Source of the DNA: Sarcocystis neurona | Taxonomy: Eukaryota > Apicomplexa > Conoidasida > Eucoccidiorida > Sarcocystidae | Assembly (NCBI GenBank): GCA_000727475.1 | Contig: KL647289.1 | Location: 2,374,798-2,438,797, forward strand | DNA length: 64,000 bases | Direction: 5' to 3' | Shown: in pieces, positions 22,277 through 34,995 of the stretch | Numbering within the stretch: position 1 is the first letter of the stretch | Layout of the letters: every line of letters starts with the position of its first letter | Translations under genes and position numbers: made by a program | The notes under the pieces: model-generated | Database searches by the model: none | Seen by the model: only the letters and a program-made list of their open reading frames with translations | Told to the model about the DNA's origin: nothing

Positions 22277-25200
22277 AGAAAAACAGGTACACTTCCGCAG
22301 GGTTGAAGCTATGCCAACTCTGTCCCCTCGATCTGATAAAATTGACCTGCCAACTGGTTGACACTGTATGTGTTGCAAAACGGGTGCGTTGCATAGGTCA
22401 ATAACTTGTGTGTGCGAGAGCCGAACGTGTTTCTGATCAAGTTCGTATGCAGGATTGCCTCCACAAGTACGCAGGAAATGACCACATCAGGTTTTCGGTA
22501 GAGACCAACGGGCATTGCTGCACATACATGTAGGGTGTGTTTAATCGATGAAGTACTAACGCATAGGAACAGCTGGACTCTGATGCGTTGCTATGAACAA
22601 ACAAATCCTCAGGAACGAGCGGCGCAAAAGCCCCTGCGGGAATTGTGCAGTGTGTTTCGACGTTGACATTCGTACCTCGTGTTAGTTTTTCCTCTATTAG
22701 CTTCTTTAAGTTAGTAGAAACGTCCCTTCGCCTCGCGACTGCTCAAGGATCATAAAAGGAGGACTGTAAGTACACGGTGGATTCGGTCTCGCTTTAGCGA
22801 ACGTGCCTTATGTAAATCTTGCACAGCTTGTGACTACGCAGCCCGAAACCGGTCGTCCTGCACGACATTTACCTTCAACTGCATTGTGCAACGCAGCGCG
22901 CCACATGCGCAGCCCCGTGACGTCTGCACAGTTTGAAAGAGGACCACAGCCGCACACATGCGAGTTTGACACGTGAATACTCTGCTAGTGCGCGCCACGC
23001 TTAAAATGAGCTTGTGAGCCTGAGCGAAAGACGCAGGAAGCGTATTTCGACCTTGAACGGGATTGGGCGTAGATATCACCTGGGAATAAATTCCGACTTA
23101 CCAAAATATTCGTCAATGTGACCATCCGGGGTGGAGAGATACAGAACTGGCAAGCGCACAGACAGGTTACAGTCGGAGGCCTACCCACGCCTTCAAGACG
23201 AAGTGGCATGGGTCGGTGTGCATTTTCTGGCTGCGTCGCCCCGAGTTGTGCTCTTAGTATCTGATTGCAAAAGTCCGCTGACGATTAAGTTATTCGAGTT
23301 CAGCGAACGCACCTGCATCATCATCTTCTGTTGCTTGCCTTACTTTTCGATAACTGCAGAATCTCTCTTCCTCTCTTCTGAAATGCTGCAACAGGTGAAG
23401 GGCAGAAGCCGGAAGAAAACACTAGCAGGTGTTGGAAGGGTGTGCGAGTGAAAGTTGCAACAGCCTGTCGCGTGGCCGTCTACTGCTCCCTGAGTGTGGG
23501 CTTGCCTGCTTGTAAAGCATGTTGTAAGTTACTGTCCGCAGCCCGCTCTGCATTAAAGCGTCACACAGAGTAGGCGAAGCTTGATGCAGCAGAGTATGTT
23601 AACGATTCTTGTGGGCGGTTACGAGGGAGAAGACGCACCTTGTATGTGTTCGCCGGCCTCAATTAATTTGTAGAACACTGCGGTAGCGTAGAAGCGCAAC
23701 AAGCGAATGGCTGTGCAGATGAAGCGAATTTTTTCATCAACAGAGGACTGTATACGTATCCACTCCTCCTTCCACGCACGGCGCGCATCCAGCCAGCACC
23801 CCCCGCGACTGTGTTTTCACGGTATCAAACACCTGGTTGCAGAAACCATCTCGGCGAGAACTCCGTACGCAAATATGGGGGCCTATCTGAATGCTGGTCA
23901 GCATGACCTGCGCCAGACCTGAAGAGCTAACCGTGACTGACTAATCTCGGGCACGTCCCACAGAAGTCGCTACGCCTTCTTTCAGCATGCCATCTTCCGC
24001 GACATGGCACTTCTGCGGACGCGTCACTCCAGTAGCCGAAGGTCCGATGTTGCTGCCACCGGTGGAGCTCTGCTCGTGAGGATGATCACTACAGCAACGG
24101 CTTACTCGGTTCGAAGGTGTGCCCGTAATCATTCTCGTTTGTAACTGAAACCTCACACCACACTCGCAGTGCTGATGACCGGTGCCTGTTGGCGTCGTTC
24201 GTGAAATATCGGCCACTGTATGAGATACTCAATCCACAGGTCAGTGCACTACGCCGTTGAGCCGAGCATCAATCGTAGTGAAGTGACACTTCCTCTACTT
24301 ATTCAGAAAGGACTCTATGTGTGTTCACCACATTATTAGATAACCCACCTGCGCTACAAGCATCTAACACTCCCCTTCAGAGTCGAAGGAAGACGCTCTG
24401 GAGAAAAAGTAGACTATCAGAACCCCCCCGTGTGCTACAAGCATCTATCGCGAACTTTGGATAGGTCGTACCGTACACTTACGCTTCAACAGCTTTGCCA
24501 GCAGAGGAACGTAAAAGCGCGGGTCTGCCGGAGGGGAAAGTAGGACACAGGTGGCGCACATCCTGTGTGAGCGAATGTGCAGTGCAGGAGCCGGCTTCTA
24601 TTATTGCCACTCTGTTGTGTCGGCTGTAGAAACTGGATCCTCCTTTTCCATTCAGTCTACACGGTCGCGATATTTCTCTTGAACGATCACAAACTTCCTT
24701 TGAGATGCTCCTTGGCAGCTGTCTACGCGTTTGTAGTAGTCCCATACAATGGTCCCTGTGGCCACGTGGCGTGAACAATTTGTCAGGCAGACTTCCGCAT
24801 GGCTGCTTATTCCTACCTCGGTCCATATCAGCCAACTGCTTCTTTGCTGCGGATCAAAACAGCCGCACATGTAAAGCATCCTCTTATAGCTTCGCTACCG
24901 GTTCAATTCTGGACTGCACTAGAGCGAGGCTCCACGGAGAACACGACATGGGGGTTATCAGTCATTCTGTCCTGAATTATCGTGCAAAGGAGGTCGTAGA
25001 GGGCAGTGATTTGACTAAGCTGGTTACCCCACTGTGCGTTACAGCAGATGCGACTGCTTTTGAAACAAGACCTATTTCACTGAGCTGCGTCACTTGCACG
25101 AAAGAATTCCGTCCCACATAACTTAAGGCCGCGTTACGGTTAAAAAAGGTGGACTTCCCCTACGGGGGATTTTAAGGATTTCTGCAAAAACCGCAACGCA

Positions 25201-26592
25201 AAAAGACCGTTCACCGCGTAGTGTGGCCAAGTGGCCGAGAGTTTTGCTGGCGCGTTACTTCAGAGATATCACCTTTGGTGCTGTTGTAAGAATCAGCGAT
25301 TGTCATTGACCCACTACTGTCGATCACCTTGTGAAAGGCACAGCAGGGCCCCTTCACGAGCGTTGCAAGAACAGTGACACAGATAGAAGCGCTACGGCAA
25401 GTCAAAGCGGGGTGGTCGGTTCGCGTTTCAGTCCTTGCAAGCAGGCCTGTCCCGCGTTAGTTAGTCTTGTCTCTGTGGAGTTTACCTTCGATGAGGTATC
25501 TTGGAGTGACCATGTAAGGCAGTCCTCTTCGTGCGCCACAGTGGACTGCACACACGAAGACGAATTCTGTCACGCAGGTGCACTGACGCAACCGCTTGGG
25601 GGACAGATATATTCATTGGACGAGCAATATTGGTGCAGCAGCAGAACAATATGAAAACGCCATTTCTACATGAGAGACAGCGAGACACTGATGTTGAACG
25701 TTTAGTAGATGCTGCACTCTTTTTATCAGATTGGGTATATACAAGTGCTACTGTATGACTTCATTCTGTGGCGCTGTCCTTGGACGTGCGACGGATTCTA
25801 AAGTTTATGAAAGTCCTTTGCTGCAGGAGATACGACGGCAAGCGGAGAGGGTGGGGCAACAAAGTCTGTAGTGGGTCAAAAAATATGCGCCAAATGATTA
25901 AATTGGCCACATTCTGCGTAGTGGATGACCACTGATGAAGTGCAGTCGCACCCTGTAACACGTAGGCGCTCAGCGGACTATGTGCATGACTGCGATATAA
26001 GGCATGCTGCAACGGCATTCTGCGTGGAATTTCCCTGTAATTCGAAAGCATGGCAAGCCATCATTTCCAGTAGACTCCACCTCTGTTTAACATTTCAGTC
26101 AGACCTCCGCCGCGTGCCACAATGTGTCCAGCAATCACGTTTCATTGTGCGTTGCACCACTACCGTCAGGCGTTCGCTTCATGAGGTAATCCTGGAAGAT
26201 CGGTTGTCCAGAGCTTACCACAAGACCTCTGAATTCCTTCTTTTAGTAGAACATTGAAAAGAAGATGGCAGGGAAGGCACATAAAAATCACAAAAAAGAA
26301 TGATCCCGAATATCATGGCAAGACAAATGCCGACGGATGTCGGTGGTATGCTCGTACGCGTAACATGTGAGGAAACTAAGGTGGCCCATGATTACGCCGA
26401 AAATAGAATGTGAGGACTTGTCCGACATTCACACCGGATCTATGGATAAGAAAATGTCAGGTACATCACCTGGCGTGGTTCGGCGAGCTTATAAATGATT
26501 ACGAGGGAAAACGAGATACGTACAAAGGATAATGTGTTTTCAACACTCGCGTCACCCGGAGTACACTGTCACTGATAAAGTCGCAGGCCTGT
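22277..26592. other. long stretch with nothing convincing
   Basis: Many short open frames occur on both strands, but none combines natural composition, splice signals and family resemblance. A minus-strand segment near 23941-24200 after CTCATACAG (DISRTTPTGTGHQH...) and a plus-strand segment near 23205-23310 (VLLVSDCKSPLTIKLFEF) are the least unlikely exons. No repeat of note was seen. Confidence 0.35.
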
Positions 26593-29026
26593 CTAGCCGC
26601 GCAGCGCTACGAACTGGGCCTTACCGCAAATTTCCAAGTAGAGGGTGTACAACCGGTGCGCCTGATGCTTGTTAAAATTGTATTCTCGCAGCCTGGTTTC
26701 AAGCGTAGCGAGTGGAATCGTTGGTGCCTCCCGACTGATGCGTCCACAATGCGAGTGCAAGAAGTTGACTTCATTGCTCAGGTCTGAGGTGACGCGGAAC
26801 GACAAAACAAAATAAATTGTCGAATTAGAGAGAGAGGTAGCAGTGGGTCGAAGTTCCAACGTCCCAAGCAAAGATGCGCCAAGTGCAGACTCACGTTTGA
26901 GGGCACGTTGCCTTTTTTCCAGAAAAGTGTGGATTGAGAACGGCCAAAACGCAGGAAAGTTCTTCAGCTGGTAGAGGCGTTGGAGGGCAACCGAATTTGC
27001 GTATAACTTGTTTTTCCAAGACGAACGCATCTGTTCGAACGAGCGCTTAAGGATGTCTAGCCCAGCGGCAGCACGGGTTACCTCCTCCCATGCCGTCTGC
27101 TCGACAACGTGCAAAGAGGCCTTTCCAACGGCAAAGCACGCACCTAAGAACCCCGCACGAAAAGTGCGCAAACAGACAAGAAACTCAGGCCGTTTGCGCG
27201 GATAATGTGACCTACACAGATGCCTTGAACACAATACGAGCAGCAGCGACGCGCAGCGCCGGTAGGCCCTCTATCAAAGCATTCAGGCCTTGAATTTCTT
27301 GCTGGCTTTTCCATCAGAAGTAGACACGGCGTCCTTCACCCATCCCAGCCACAGAGGCCGCCACACGCCGTTTGTACCATCGTGGTTTCCCGCTGACTTA
27401 CCCGCCAGCAAAAGCTGGAAGTATTCGAGTAGGGGGGTCGAATCCTTTGAGTGCGTCTCTTGTTTCCCAAATGTGCGTCGTGCACCGCGTCCGTGACTTT
27501 CGCGTTTGCCCTTGCGCATCCTAAGAAAAGCCGATGCTTGTGTGGTTGGTAAAAGAATCTTTACTGCATTTCTCTTGAAGAACAGCGGCACGTCGTCTGC
27601 AGACAAAGAGGCACTGTGGAAATTTTGAGGATGGTGACGCACAGAAGCAGATACTTGCAGAAAGGAAACGTCTTCTTGGACAGGGCCAACGCCTAAATGA
27701 TTTGGCGCGCCTGGCGGAGGCACGTGCTGCTCGGCGTCATGTATTTCCTTGTGCACCTCTGCTGGAGGAGACAGTAGGTAGCAATCTGTTGACAACCTTG
27801 CAAGTTCTGCTGGCTTCAGGCGGCGATGACGAGCATAGTACTGGGCTGCCTGCAGTCCCATACGTAAAAGTGCATAATCCATGTGCGCGGATACTCCAGG
27901 CACTGCAGACACAGCATTACCGCGACGCCATGACGCGTGTCAATTTCTGTTGTGCGGTCTCAGAGAGATGTGATTTTGGTCTTTCTTGCTCTTGAGGTTG
28001 GCACCCATGGATATTGTCAGTATCGCTAGGCCGGACGCTACTTGCCCCAGGTTGGGAACCTGGCCTCCAGACATCAGCAGAATACGTCGAACGCGTGGTC
28101 TAGTGATTCGCTTCCAGTCGTAAAGCCTCGTGTGTAAAAAAGAAGCTTCTGAACTGCGCTGCGTTCGTATGACTTACAATGTCTTGAATCTGTTACAGTG
28201 CCTTTGTCCGACGCGTGGGGTTCCGAGACTGGAGGTGGCTTCTCCTGTGTCGTTGTGGTCTCAGCTGTGGGCTTCCCACGCTTTTCGTGCCCACTATCTT
28301 GGTCTTTGCTGACGCTTATTTCTCTGTGCGTCGGAGGACGTGATTCGCTGTTGACGCCTTGTTCGTCTTCGGTTTGACCGTGATCCGACGCCGCCCGACG
28401 TTCACCTTGGCCACGCCGTTCGGCGTCCCCCACTTCAGCGGTGCCATGTTGTTCGACTTCACCGTGAGATTCTTCTACTCTTCTGTCCACATCAAGGGAT
28501 CTACTTGGTCGGTTTTTTTTTCCGGAACGATGCTTTGGAACGACTCTCTTTTTTGCACCGTGTCCTTTACGCTTTGCTTTTTCCTGCCGGCCTTTGTGGT
28601 CTTTTCGAAAAGTTTTCTCTTCGTGTCGTTTTAGTATTTCTCTACCTTCGTCCTTGAGGTGCTTCGTTGAAGCATGTCTTTCTTTCCCGTAGTGTTCTGG
28701 ATGGTTTTCATCATATTCCCCCTTCTTGCGCAAAACAGAGAGATCTCTGCGGTGAGAAGAATCAGCGATGTGTGTCTTCTCAGGCACCTCCTGCTGCACT
28801 TTGTGGTTCTCTTCCTCCGGAACTTCAGCTTCACCTGGGATCCCGTGTTCGAATAGAATAGCGCACTCAGCACTTCGTAAGTTGATGCGACTGAACTGTT
28901 CCGTCGGCCCCTGGTGTACTGTTCCCTTCAGCCTTCACCGCTGTGGGCAGTGTGAGGTTCCTGTTGGCATCGCCTTACTTATGTGTTTCATGCTCTCTGC
29001 TCCATCTTCCAGTTCTTCAATAATGC
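26593..29026 (-). CDS. unidentified multi-exon gene, 3' part, with a long Lys/Arg/Glu/His-rich exon
   Basis: Well-supported exons, in transcription order, are 29026-28979 (acceptor TTTTTGTAG, donor GTAAGG), 28834-28178 (donor GTAAGT) and the exon opening at 27902 after GTGTCTGCAG; each join is phase 1. A further open frame at 27234-26593 is probably the last exon, but its junction is unresolved. The 28834-28178 exon (219 codons) is extremely charged, with Lys/Arg/His/Glu clusters such as KDHKGRQEKAKRKGHGAKK, and is likely disordered. After it, the 27902 exon reads HMDYALLRMGLQAAQYYARH and LKPAELARLSTDCYLL, an amphipathic helical-repeat-like pattern; the last frame is also helical. It may form one gene with the exons at 29621-30342. 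Resemblance to apicomplexan heptatricopeptide-type organellar RNA-binding proteins is an impression only; no RAP domain was found. Confidence 0.5.
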
Positions 29027-29620
29027 CTACAAAAATGAGAACAGGAGGTCCTGTCCAGAATTTCTGAAAATTTCTAGTTTAAACACGAGAATGGACTTCC
29101 AGTCACAAATGCGAAATGCTTACGTCGGACAGGACCAACGAAGCACCGTGTGAGTCCGAGTAGTTTCCCTTGGCAAAAGTTTCAAGACGTACGTTTGTGT
29201 TTTGTAGTTGAGGCTCAGCCGAATTGTCGACTGCCTTGTGACAGAGCTATACTCGGCTAAAGTTCTGTGCGTGTAGCAGAAGTTGAACTCGTGCCTGCGA
29301 CTCTGCGTATACCTTCTGTTGCAGAAAGTTGACCAACCACTTTTGCGACGCAGCAGCAGTTCCACCATGCGCGCATTCAGTTGAGCTGCAATATTCTATC
29401 TTTCCTGATATGGATTTCCAAACTCTTCATACCTTTTGCCACGGCTGGACTGCTCTTTATGTCGACGGCCGCCTGCGTACGGAGACAAACGGTTCAATAA
29501 GTCTCCTGAGTGAGACTGCGTCATCCATAGATTTCGTCTTGTAAAGGTGGACCAGCTCTGGGAGTTAGGTCCCCCAGCAGAGGGCTGTACTGCGTACAGT
29601 TGGGACGGTCTTACGCCTAC

Positions 29621-30342
29621 CAGAACGGTCCGTAACAGCCTTTCAATTTCGTAGGTCTCTAGAATGAACTGCGCCTCTGGAGCTGAGCGCACCAAAGCCA
29701 CAAGCACACGAGGCACACTAAAGCATTCATGTCCTGCGCACGTGTGCAGTCGGGGTTCAACAGTTCTCACCACGTTCGCTGATGCATTTTGCTAGGCTCT
29801 GGCAGAAATGCAGGTTTCTTTTGCAGAGGCGGTGAAACTCCGCATAGAGGTAGATGACATGGGTAAGCCACGGATAGCGATCTACGTCTGGTTGCCTTAA
29901 TAGGTCGCACAAGCCATTAACGTCGCCTGCAGAGGCGTATTTGCTTATGTGCTGCTCCTGAACAGTTACGAATCCGCAGTAAATGAGAACAACGAAAGAT
30001 GTGAAGCGAACTGCGGACTCTGGTAGATCACAGCTCACGTTCATTCGAAATTTCCCAGTGCGAACAAATCCATGACTTACAGCCTGCTTCAGAGATTTGA
30101 GTAGCCCCCCGCGCAAAGCTTTTACAGCCTTTAGCAACACAAAAAAGGTGACAGAGCACGTTGGTTGTCTCCAGCCGGTGAATACTGTCAATTTTTGCGC
30201 ACTGTTCCCTTACCTTTTCGGAAGACTCGTATTCGTCCGTTAAATGATTCAGTAGACCCTGCACAATAAAAGTGGCGGTTCTTACGCGGCAACGGGCGTC
30301 GCTGCAGTTTCCCAGCGACCAGGACTTCGTCAGAAAGAACAA
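29621..30342 (-). CDS. unidentified helical-repeat-like gene, 5' exons
   Basis: Four exons chain in phase: one ending at 30214 (GTAAGG donor; GLLNHLTDEYESSEK), 30128-30039 (30 codons, GTGAGC donor), 29957-29771 (GTGAGA donor) and 29733-29621 (GTAGGC donor). The introns are 85, 81 and 37 nt; the last is unusually short, so that junction may be wrong. The peptides have the Leu-rich alternating helical pattern of solenoid proteins (YASAGDVNGLCDLLRQPDVD; THVIYLYAEFHRL; FSVPRVLVALVRSAPEAQF). The exon start above 30214 is not fixed. It probably continues into the gene at 26593-29026, because both lie on the same strand with compatible style, but the connecting exons between 29026 and 29621 conflict in phase. 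Confidence 0.45.
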
Positions 30343-30424
30343 GATTTTTCAAAAGTCTCTTATTATGCGGCAAGGGGCGCCGTTCAGCGAGCAGGACCTC
30401 AACAGGAAGAACAGGACCTTCTAC
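30285..30424. repeat. direct repeat, two ~60-bp copies
   Basis: GCGGCAACGGGCG...CCAGCGACCAGGAC...AAGAACA at 30285-30350 is repeated as GCGGCAAGGGGCG...CAGCGAGCAGGAC...AAGAACA at 30367-30424. On the minus strand both copies read as related hydrophobic peptides (LFFLTKSWSL and LFFLLRSCSL), so this may be a duplicated exon fragment at the 5' end of the gene below it. Confidence 0.6.
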
Positions 30425-31026
30425 ACCATTTCTTGCGTTACTTCGGTATTTGTCGACCAGCAGACCTACAACTCTTACAGCGTACCGTTTCGGAAATACC
30501 TTTAAGCTGTGTCTGCAAGAAAAGAATACAGGCGGCGGACCAAGACGGGATTATGTGCATGAGCAGGCAAGTTCACATGTACAATTGCGGGTGGAGCCCC
30601 CGCCGCGCTCGTAGAACAGGTGCAAATGTTGCATTTGCTTTCTCAGCTATTCGTCCTGTGCGCAAGCTCAGAGAAGAGCCATTCTATTAACCAGACGCCT
30701 CTAGCGCCGGGTTGGGATTTCAAGTAACTATCGACGTAGGCGTTGCACTCCTGTGGCTTTCAAATTTAGTTGCGTGCTTCTTGTATCAGTGCCAGGGGAC
30801 ATTCATGTTAGTGATCCACTTTGTGCTGCACCCTTGTGGATCCAAGCTACGCGTAGCTCCTAAATCCTAAACGTACTGCAAAACACTCAAGGTCGCTAGC
30901 AACATGGAAGCGGCATCGGCTTGCAAAAACCGAGCTTCTACAGAACTGTTTTTCGTCCGTAGTCGCCGTGCAACCCCATCAGGGACACGCAGACACCTGA
31001 GAAAAGCAGATCCTCCACCTTCTGCG
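30425..31026. other. gap between two minus-strand genes
   Basis: No convincing exon. It separates the 3' end of the secreted-protein gene (stop at 31027) from the 5' end of the helical-repeat-like gene. Confidence 0.4.
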
Positions 31027-33495
31027 TCACTCTAAAAGCTCTTCAGGCTGCCTTACTTTTACATGAGAAAACGCTTCCTGCGCCGTTTCGTTGGCCATTT
31101 TAAGAAGAGCGTCCATTGTCTCGTTGACTTTTTCTTCATCCGCCCAAAAATCCGCGGTAGTCAATTTGGAGATATCAGGGGCACCCTCATGGCTTTCAAG
31201 AAATTTGTGTAGTGCAGTTTGAATGAGTGAGCCCCCTACATGCTCAGCTTCCTCTCCGGCCCTCTCCAGGCGTAGGAGGAGAGACGTACGACGGCCACGA
31301 AGATGCTTGAGAAAGACGCTACTTTTTCCATACCTAACCATAGGCACGCCTGGAACACACGTTTTTCACAAGACGAAGTGAATTTCAACAACAGACCTGC
31401 CGACTGGCGGGCTCCTGCAACTGTCGTAGTTCTCAGTGTTGCTCACAGTAACCACCTGAGGTGATTTGTCTTCCACAATCGGGGGTATAAAGAATCAGCG
31501 CGAGGGTTGAAACTTTGACGCATTAGGCATAGCCACACCTCGAGAGAGACAACCTCTGATGAGTTCCATGTCGAGTGGATCCGCACCATCCAGCTGAATT
31601 GTAATATCTTTTTCTTTGACGTCAAAGGATATCTCCTTATGCACTCGTTCTTCAAGCTGAGTGAAGGCGTGCAGACGTAGGTTACGGCAGCTTTTTCAGG
31701 GATTGTTGTGGTAATTTTCTGGCACGACGACACAACAGTGTTTACCTCTTCCAGTTGATGAAGTCTGCTCTTGGTGTGCTCGTCAGGTTCGCTTCCGCTT
31801 TGTTTGGATACCTCTTGCTGCTGCAGCATCGTATGAAGGACTTCCTTGAGGGGGAAGGTAGGAAATGGATAATAAAGTATATTCTGTTTGGCAATTAAGA
31901 TCCAAGAGTTTAAAATAGGCAGGAACGATAGCAGCTCTTTAGGATTTGTAATTGTGAGGAGCTGCCTCATACATCCGTACACCATGAAGAGCACCTCAGC
32001 AAACTCCAGTCCATTGGAAAAGACAACTGGTGGCACCTTTTCACCTGGGAAGACGCAGCCCGTTCCAACGACAGGCAAAATACACATTTGTTTCTTTACC
32101 TTGTACCCGTATAACACAATCAGGCAAACCTGACCTAGTAGCACAAGTTGACCGACGCTCTTTATCGACCAAGAGGTTTCATCTTCGTTTACGCACTATA
32201 ATTGGCGTGCGCGAGCAGTGACCTGACCTAGTAGCACAAGGTGACCGACGCACTTTGTCCACCAAGAGGTTTTATTTTCGTTTACGCACTATGCCTTGCG
32301 TGCGCGAGCAATAAGCAGTGGGCAACACCTACACAATCAATAGTCTTGCATTTGATGAGCGGAACAGGAGCACAGGGCGCACGTGCAGACGACGAGTGCA
32401 CAATCGTCAGTCACACACAGCGTTTACGTCACGGTCAGAGGACACACAACGCGCATCCAACAGAACAAGTTTCCACAGAGCGTCGTGCGGATGCTCATCT
32501 GGCTTACTGGCATCAAATCCACTGACGCTAACACACGCGGAGCTTCTTCCATAGGACGTCTTTTCCGGTGGTACGTCCCTTAGAATCAAAATTCGGTCTA
32601 GGCCATGTAACTCCTGGATTCTCCAAAAGTTTAACTTTTCTGTCAGGCGTCTAATCAAGGATGCCGCGACAATACGGATGATATCACTCGCTTGTTGTGT
32701 AATTTCCACACGCTCTGCTACTCCTAACGCGGCCACCAGAGAAGTTTTTTCACCGGCAGGCAGGATTTTGTCAACGGAGTTGTGAGCTTCCTCAGCGATG
32801 GTCTCTTCCATGATATGCTTGAAATGCAGAGCAAACATAGGACTACTGTCACTTTGTCACACAGGTGGCTCTAACACTTTACACGGGTGTAAACAAAGTT
32901 GCCTACTCAGTCGTGCTGCGCCTGTCACGGTAACACATAGCCTCATTCCTAAGATATTCTGAACGAGTAGTGTGGGAGCTTTTTTCGGACCCAACGGCAG
33001 CACTTGTAGGGAAGCAAAGAGAGTGCTTTTGGTCAAGAAGTGTCACATTTTTTGAATTGGTTGTCGTCTCACAGGTGTGTGCTAACCTAAACAATTAGAC
33101 GCCCGCGCTAATGGATACTGCAGCTGGAGCCACCAGGAGACAGCGTGCGACGTTGTGACTGAGCGCGTGTATTGTAGAGCATCGGCCACGAGAAAATTCT
33201 TACCAGTTTATCCAGGTGCAAAGTTCTTTACACGTGAATACTTCGCAAGATGCACGCGGAGATAGTGTGCGGCTCTGCAGCACTTTTGTAAGCGGCGAAT
33301 TCACAGGCTTACTTCCAGTACTTCAGGCTTTACGTTTTTCGCACTCTGGCTGATCCTGCGTCTGGTTGCCCTGCTTACGGTCAACCCATGTTGCGCCCCC
33401 ACCAGCAGTAGAGCAGAAGCAGAAATCCAGCACAGGAGCAAGCCCGTTGCGAACCGCTTCACGGCGCAGTGACCTCTCGCTCTTACGGCGTCCAT
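31027..33495 (-). CDS. secreted protein of about 410 residues, unknown family, five exons
   Basis: The model is complement of 33495-33313, 32817-32508, 32044-31746, 31656-31539 and 31349-31027, giving 411 codons with every junction in phase. Donors are GTAAGC, GTAAGC, GTAAAC and GTGTGG; acceptors are TTTCAAG, CTTCCCAG, TTCACTCAG and GTTCCAG. Residues 1-37 form a classical signal peptide (basic MDAVRARGHCAVKRF, then hydrophobic ATGLLLCWISASALLLVGA). The mature part is mostly helical and Leu/Glu-rich (EVLFMVYGCMRQLLTI; LLSFLPILNSWILIA). Near residues 290-330 lies GVPMVRYGKSSVFLKHL followed by RTSLLLRLE, which loosely recalls the first strands of a pleckstrin-homology-like fold; that is inference. 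The C-terminus is Glu/Ala-rich. No cysteine-rich domain, TM segment or GPI signal is seen. The large first intron makes the exon 1-2 join the least certain. Confidence 0.6.
32129..32310. repeat. tandem duplication of 93 bp inside an intron
   Basis: CCTGACCTAGTAGCACAAGT... at 32129 is repeated from 32222 with a few substitutions and a slightly different end (both copies carry TTTACGCACTAT and GCGTGCGCGAGCA). It lies in the intron between exons 2 and 3 of the secreted-protein gene, next to the acceptor side, so it does not alter coding. Confidence 0.85.
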
Positions 33496-33692
33496 CTCAG
33501 TGCACCGTTTCTTTAACCGGGTGACACTCGCACTGGACGGATGCTCTGGTGGGCTATGTAGTTCCCGTTTCGCAAGAAGACTTCCGGGTCTCGTACTTCC
33601 AGACAGCTTGCCGGACCGTATGAAATCAAGATGGCATTCAGTTCCGCAGCGCAATCTCCGCGGTGGACGAGCACATGAGGCAGTAGTGCCGG

Positions 33693-34115
33693 ATGGCGTC
33701 GAGTGAGAATGAGTTCCGGCAGGCGGATGTGAACTCCGGCGTGCACGGACGGGCATGGCTACTAATTACATACTTTCGAAGGACAGCTACTGGCACACAG
33801 AAAAAGCTGCGGGGGCGTCCACGAGGATTGAACACAGTGCACACCTCGTCGCCCGGAGTGAAACGCCGTGCCTTTCGTAAGAAGTACGAGGAAGACGAGT
33901 GCGCTCGCTCGGTGCAAGCGCGCAAGCTGAACATGTGGAAATTGCACACTGGAGTACAGCGCGTTGGGAGCTCTTTTAGGCGGAAGGAACCTCCGACGTG
34001 TGGCGCACTGGTCCACCGTATGAGAGCTTTGCTGGGAATGGATGTCACGTGGGCTCCTCAGCAAACCACTGCGTACGTCGGTCTCCTTGTGCGAGCGTCC
34101 TTGTTCCTGTGGTAG
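33693..34115 (+). CDS. doubtful open frame with good start context
   Basis: An ATGGCG start opens a 140-codon frame whose first half is basic and Cys-free (KKLRGRPRGLNTVHTSSPG; RRAFRKKYEEDECARS). The opposite strand is open as well (172 codons), so strand choice is insecure. No family is recognised. It sits between the two divergent secreted-protein genes and may simply be intergenic. Confidence 0.25.
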   Translation: MASSENEFRQADVNSGVHGRAWLLITYFRRTATGTQKKLRGRPRGLNTVHTSSPGVKRRAFRKKYEEDECARSVQARKLNMWKLHTGVQRVGSSFRRKEPPTCGALVHRMRALLGMDVTWAPQQTTAYVGLLVRASLFLW

Positions 34116-34995
34116 CCAACGTCTGCCCTGGCAAACGGGCTGCGGGGACTCGACAGTAAACCACGTTCTCCTGACGGTGTCAACAACCGTGTTTCCTCTT
34201 ACGGTTTCTCGCAGGAAGTCCTCACATGGCTTTGTAACCTGCACTGGTATTATAGGTGCGCTAGCTCCACAAGACGGCAAAACCTGCCCTTTAACCGCTG
34301 ACGCGGGGGCTGTGCTGCAGTGAGGACGTGTTGGGGGGGAAGGCAGCAGCCCCTGTCGTGTCTCTTGACGGGTGCTGATTTGGACTTACACACACCAGTC
34401 GGGCTTTTGTTGAAAATTAGGAAAGTATCTTTCTCCACACCTGGAAAGATTCCCGGTCCCTTAGGCCTCTACAACAGTTTGCAGTTATTTCGCTCAGACC
34501 CATTAGGGCCTGAAAGTAGACACCTACGCTAAGCCCGCTTGCGTCCGATTGTAACGCCAGGGATTTTTGAGTAGACTAAAACTCTGCTGCCACCCCAAAC
34601 TGTTGTCCTTGCTTCCGTCAGGGAGGCGCTCAATTGTCAATCACCGAAGACACTTCGACTTCGGCTTGCTGTGGCGCCAATATTATCTTACTGTTGGAAT
34701 TTTCGTTTGATTCCTCGGACGCCATGCATCGACGTAGTAAAGCATGCTTCCGTGTCTACGATCTATGTACGGCAGAAAGCTGGTACCATCATAAATTCTT
34801 AGTTTCGCAGGATTTAAACCAAAGATAATGGCTGGCAGCGTTCGACTACTGCGGAGACTTCTTCCTGTAGCGCCTACCCACCAGCGGTGTGTTTCACACC
34901 ACTGCTCAGCGTGGAGGGGCAGTCGACCAGACGGAAATACCGAACCAGCGCTGCTTCAGAGGAAGACGCGGAAGGGGATGAAGTAGTACTTGACG

